From Jutongia huaianensis (GTDB taxonomy: Bacteria; Bacillota; Clostridia; Lachnospirales; Lachnospiraceae), in NCBI RefSeq assembly GCF_014384985.1, contig NZ_JACRSX010000033.1, positions 1-7,858 of the forward strand: 7,858 bases of DNA, read 5' to 3'. Position 1 is the stretch's first letter; each line of letters starts with the position of its first letter. The position numbers and the translations under genes are program-made. Shown here piece after piece: positions 6,981 through 7,858 of this stretch. The notes under the pieces are model-generated. The model had not been told where the DNA came from. It saw only the letters and a program-made list of their open reading frames with translations, and made no database searches.

Positions 6981-7049
6981 TTTTCATCTGATACCATATG
7001 GACAAATCTCCACCTTTAAAGACTTGACAGTTGATATAATCTGCCATCA

Positions 7050-7080
7050 CCTCGGAACATTCGTGTTCCGAGGCTTTTTT
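7050..7080 (+). terminator. Strong intrinsic terminator of the hydrolase gene
   Basis: CCTCGGAACA (7050-7059) pairs perfectly with TGTTCCGAGG (7064-7073) around a TTCG loop; C and six T (7075-7080) follow. It lies about 70 bases after the hydrolase stop. The minus strand has no T-run at this hairpin, so it acts on the plus strand only. Confidence 0.92.
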
Positions 7081-7099
7081 ATGCCCGAATACTGCTTTT

Positions 7100-7273
7100 T
7101 ACGGCGGTATTCGAGCAAAGTGTCTGCGTTCTTTGCAAAATTTCTTTTATATTTTTCAAGGTGTACTCGGTCGGAACTCCTATGCCGATGTCATTCGTTC
7201 CGAATAAAATCACAAGATTTTTCGGGTTTATGTTCAAGGCGTTACATTCGAGCCTTTCCAACAATCTGTCGCT
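7100..7273 (-). pseudogene. SGNH/GDSL hydrolase middle fragment
   Basis: On the minus strand the frame reads SDRLLERLECNALNINPKN and then LVILFGTNDIGIG, matching the block around the GTND motif (block III) of SGNH/GDSL esterases, whose Asn helps form the oxyanion hole. The N-terminal GDS block with the catalytic Ser and the C-terminal DxxH block are absent. After CSNTAVK the text stops making sense and ends at 7079-7081 inside the terminator T-run. It is joined in frame to a BadF-type fragment. It cannot be an active esterase. Confidence 0.65.
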
Positions 7274-7276
7274 GTC

Positions 7277-7384
7277 AACGGCAAACAATCCCGCACCGAT
7301 TGCGCCGCAAAATTCAGGCTTATCGGATATGAAAATCTTTGTGTTCAACCGCTTTTGCAACACTTTTTTCAAAAACGTGTTTTC
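7277..7384 (-). pseudogene. BadF/BcrA-type ATPase (dehydratase activator) C-terminal fragment
   Basis: On the minus strand the frame reads NTFLKKVLQKRLNTKIFISD and then KPEFCGAIGAGLFA. This fits the C-terminal part of the BadF/BcrA/HgdC ATPase family, whose members activate 2-hydroxyacyl-CoA dehydratases or benzoyl-CoA reductases; the usual text is GG-A-N-FL--L---L---I-----P---GA-GA-L-A. The ATP-binding N-terminus is missing, and the GG-A part seems to lie out of frame just before this fragment. The nominal ATG at 7435 has no ribosome site. It is a gene relic; the family call is moderate. Confidence 0.55.
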
Positions 7385-7442
7385 GGGCAGATGAAATAGT
7401 CCCCCTTGGCTTGCAACTAAACCTAAAAATCGCATAATTTTT

Positions 7443-7477
7443 AAGGCTTTTGCCCTGTTTTGGGCAGAAGCCTTTTT
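7443..7477 (+). terminator. Intrinsic terminator, plus strand
   Basis: Bases 7443-7455 (AAGGCTTTTGCCC) pair with 7462-7474 (GGGCAGAAGCCTT) through 13 pairs with one wobble, with loop TGTTTT and T at 7473-7477. No intact plus-strand gene ends just before it, so it is probably left from a lost gene. Confidence 0.65.
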
Positions 7478-7554
7478 GCATATTTAATAAGATTTTCTTC
7501 TTCGTGTAATATTAAATGTGTCGGCTGTAAAATTAACAAAAATTTAATTGGATT

Positions 7555-7570
7555 CCTGAATCCGTGAACC
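7555..7570. mobile_element. Possible terminal inverted-repeat end of an IS1380-like element
   Basis: CCTGAATCCGTGAACC begins with CCT, as IS1380-family ends do (ISEcp1 ends start CCTA), and lies about 160 bases beyond the transposase stop, where an element end is expected. The other end is outside the window, so neither the repeat nor a target duplication can be confirmed. Confidence 0.25.
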
Positions 7571-7659
7571 TTGTTTCAAAATGAAAAGGCACACAGGAAA
7601 TGTTTGCCATATTTGTTATTGTATACTAAATTTTGAAAATGCTGCATAATTTTGCGTTC

Positions 7660-7687
7660 AAAAAAAGACTGCACCATTTGTGTGCAG
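7660..7687 (-). terminator. Minus-strand terminator behind the transposase remnant
   Basis: Read on the minus strand, CTGCAC pairs with GTGCAG around a 7-base loop (7669-7687), followed by TC and seven T (7660-7666). It ends transcription of whatever comes in from the right, the transposase-like remnant. Confidence 0.6.
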
Positions 7688-7716
7688 CTGCCATTGCCAT
7701 ATTCAGCTACCTGTTG

Positions 7717-7858
7717 TCAGGTGATGAATGCAAAGCTGTCATAAAGACGCTTGAAAGTAAATCTCCAGCGATTACTCCTTCCAATGGACAGCACCAGACG
7801 GCCGGCATGTTCTGTCAGATGTCCCGCACTGCATAAGATTACTGATCACCGTACGTAT
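7717..7858 (-). pseudogene. IS1380-like transposase C-terminus, frameshifted, cut by the window edge
   Basis: On the minus strand one frame from the edge reads IRTVISNLMQC. About 36 bases in, the sense moves to the next frame, AGHLTEHAGRLVLSIGRSN and then RWRFTFKRLYDSF, to TGA at 7717-7719. Joined, this resembles the C-terminus of DDE transposases of group 1 (IS1380), with the usual H-AR-LVL-I and later aromatic/F-L pattern. The frame change fits loss of two bases in a GC-repeat (about 7824-7830). A minus-strand terminator follows. The catalytic DDE residues would lie outside the window. The family call is from pattern memory and moderate. Confidence 0.45.

Noticed and set aside
7024..7040. 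TTGACA and TATAAT behind the hydrolase gene
   Set aside because: The boxes are only 5 bases apart (7024-7029, 7035-7040), far from the 16-18 needed, and a terminator follows at once.
7633..7836. 67-codon plus-strand open frame
   Set aside because: No ribosome site; it is antisense to the transposase-like text and overlaps the minus-strand terminator, so it is best read as a shadow.

Overview
This is a low-GC chromosomal stretch from an anaerobic, gut-type Clostridia relative (Ruminococcus / Eubacterium-like Oscillospiraceae is my best guess). The guess rests on the AT-rich intergenic DNA, the consensus sigma-A promoters with strong AGGAGG-type ribosome sites, and the style of the large secreted protein (DUF6273-like module, Cys/His-rich surface repeats, Lys-rich C-terminal Ig-like/FN3 modules). 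Taxonomy is inference from style, not from a marker gene.

Layout: (1) 1-230 is upstream DNA ending in an excellent promoter and ribosome site. (2) 231-4262 encodes a 1343-residue secreted multidomain protein with a family M64-type zinc metallopeptidase core and an exact 306-bp internal duplication. (3) 4264-4508, just behind its stop, is the broken 3' end of another surface-protein gene: an InlB-type repeat, an NPQTG sorting-like motif and a membrane anchor split by a frameshift. (4) 4537-4642 is a run of four abutting hairpins; the first is a probable terminator. (5) 4665-4873 holds a 39-residue small ORF with a good ribosome site and a scrap resembling the C-terminus of an AraC-family regulator. 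(6) 4877-5614 is a YczE/YitT-like membrane protein gene with a consensus promoter and a striking terminator-like hairpin in its leader. (7) 5615-6152 is debris including a serine-recombinase fragment. (8) 6153-6980 is an intact alpha/beta hydrolase gene with its own terminator. (9) 7079-7435, minus strand, is a chimera of a BadF/BcrA-type ATPase C-terminus and an SGNH-hydrolase middle piece. (10) 7555-7858 looks like the 3' end of a decayed IS1380-like element on the minus strand.

Three genes appear intact: the M64 protein, the YczE-like protein and the hydrolase. Each seems to be its own transcription unit, and nothing shows that they work together. Everything between them is gene ends, recombinase/transposase remnants and palindromes, as expected of an accessory region that has repeatedly gained and lost DNA. 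I do not see a convincing new multi-gene system. The most informative signals are the mosaic build of the M64 gene, the cryptic cell-wall anchor behind it, and the leader hairpin of the membrane protein gene.
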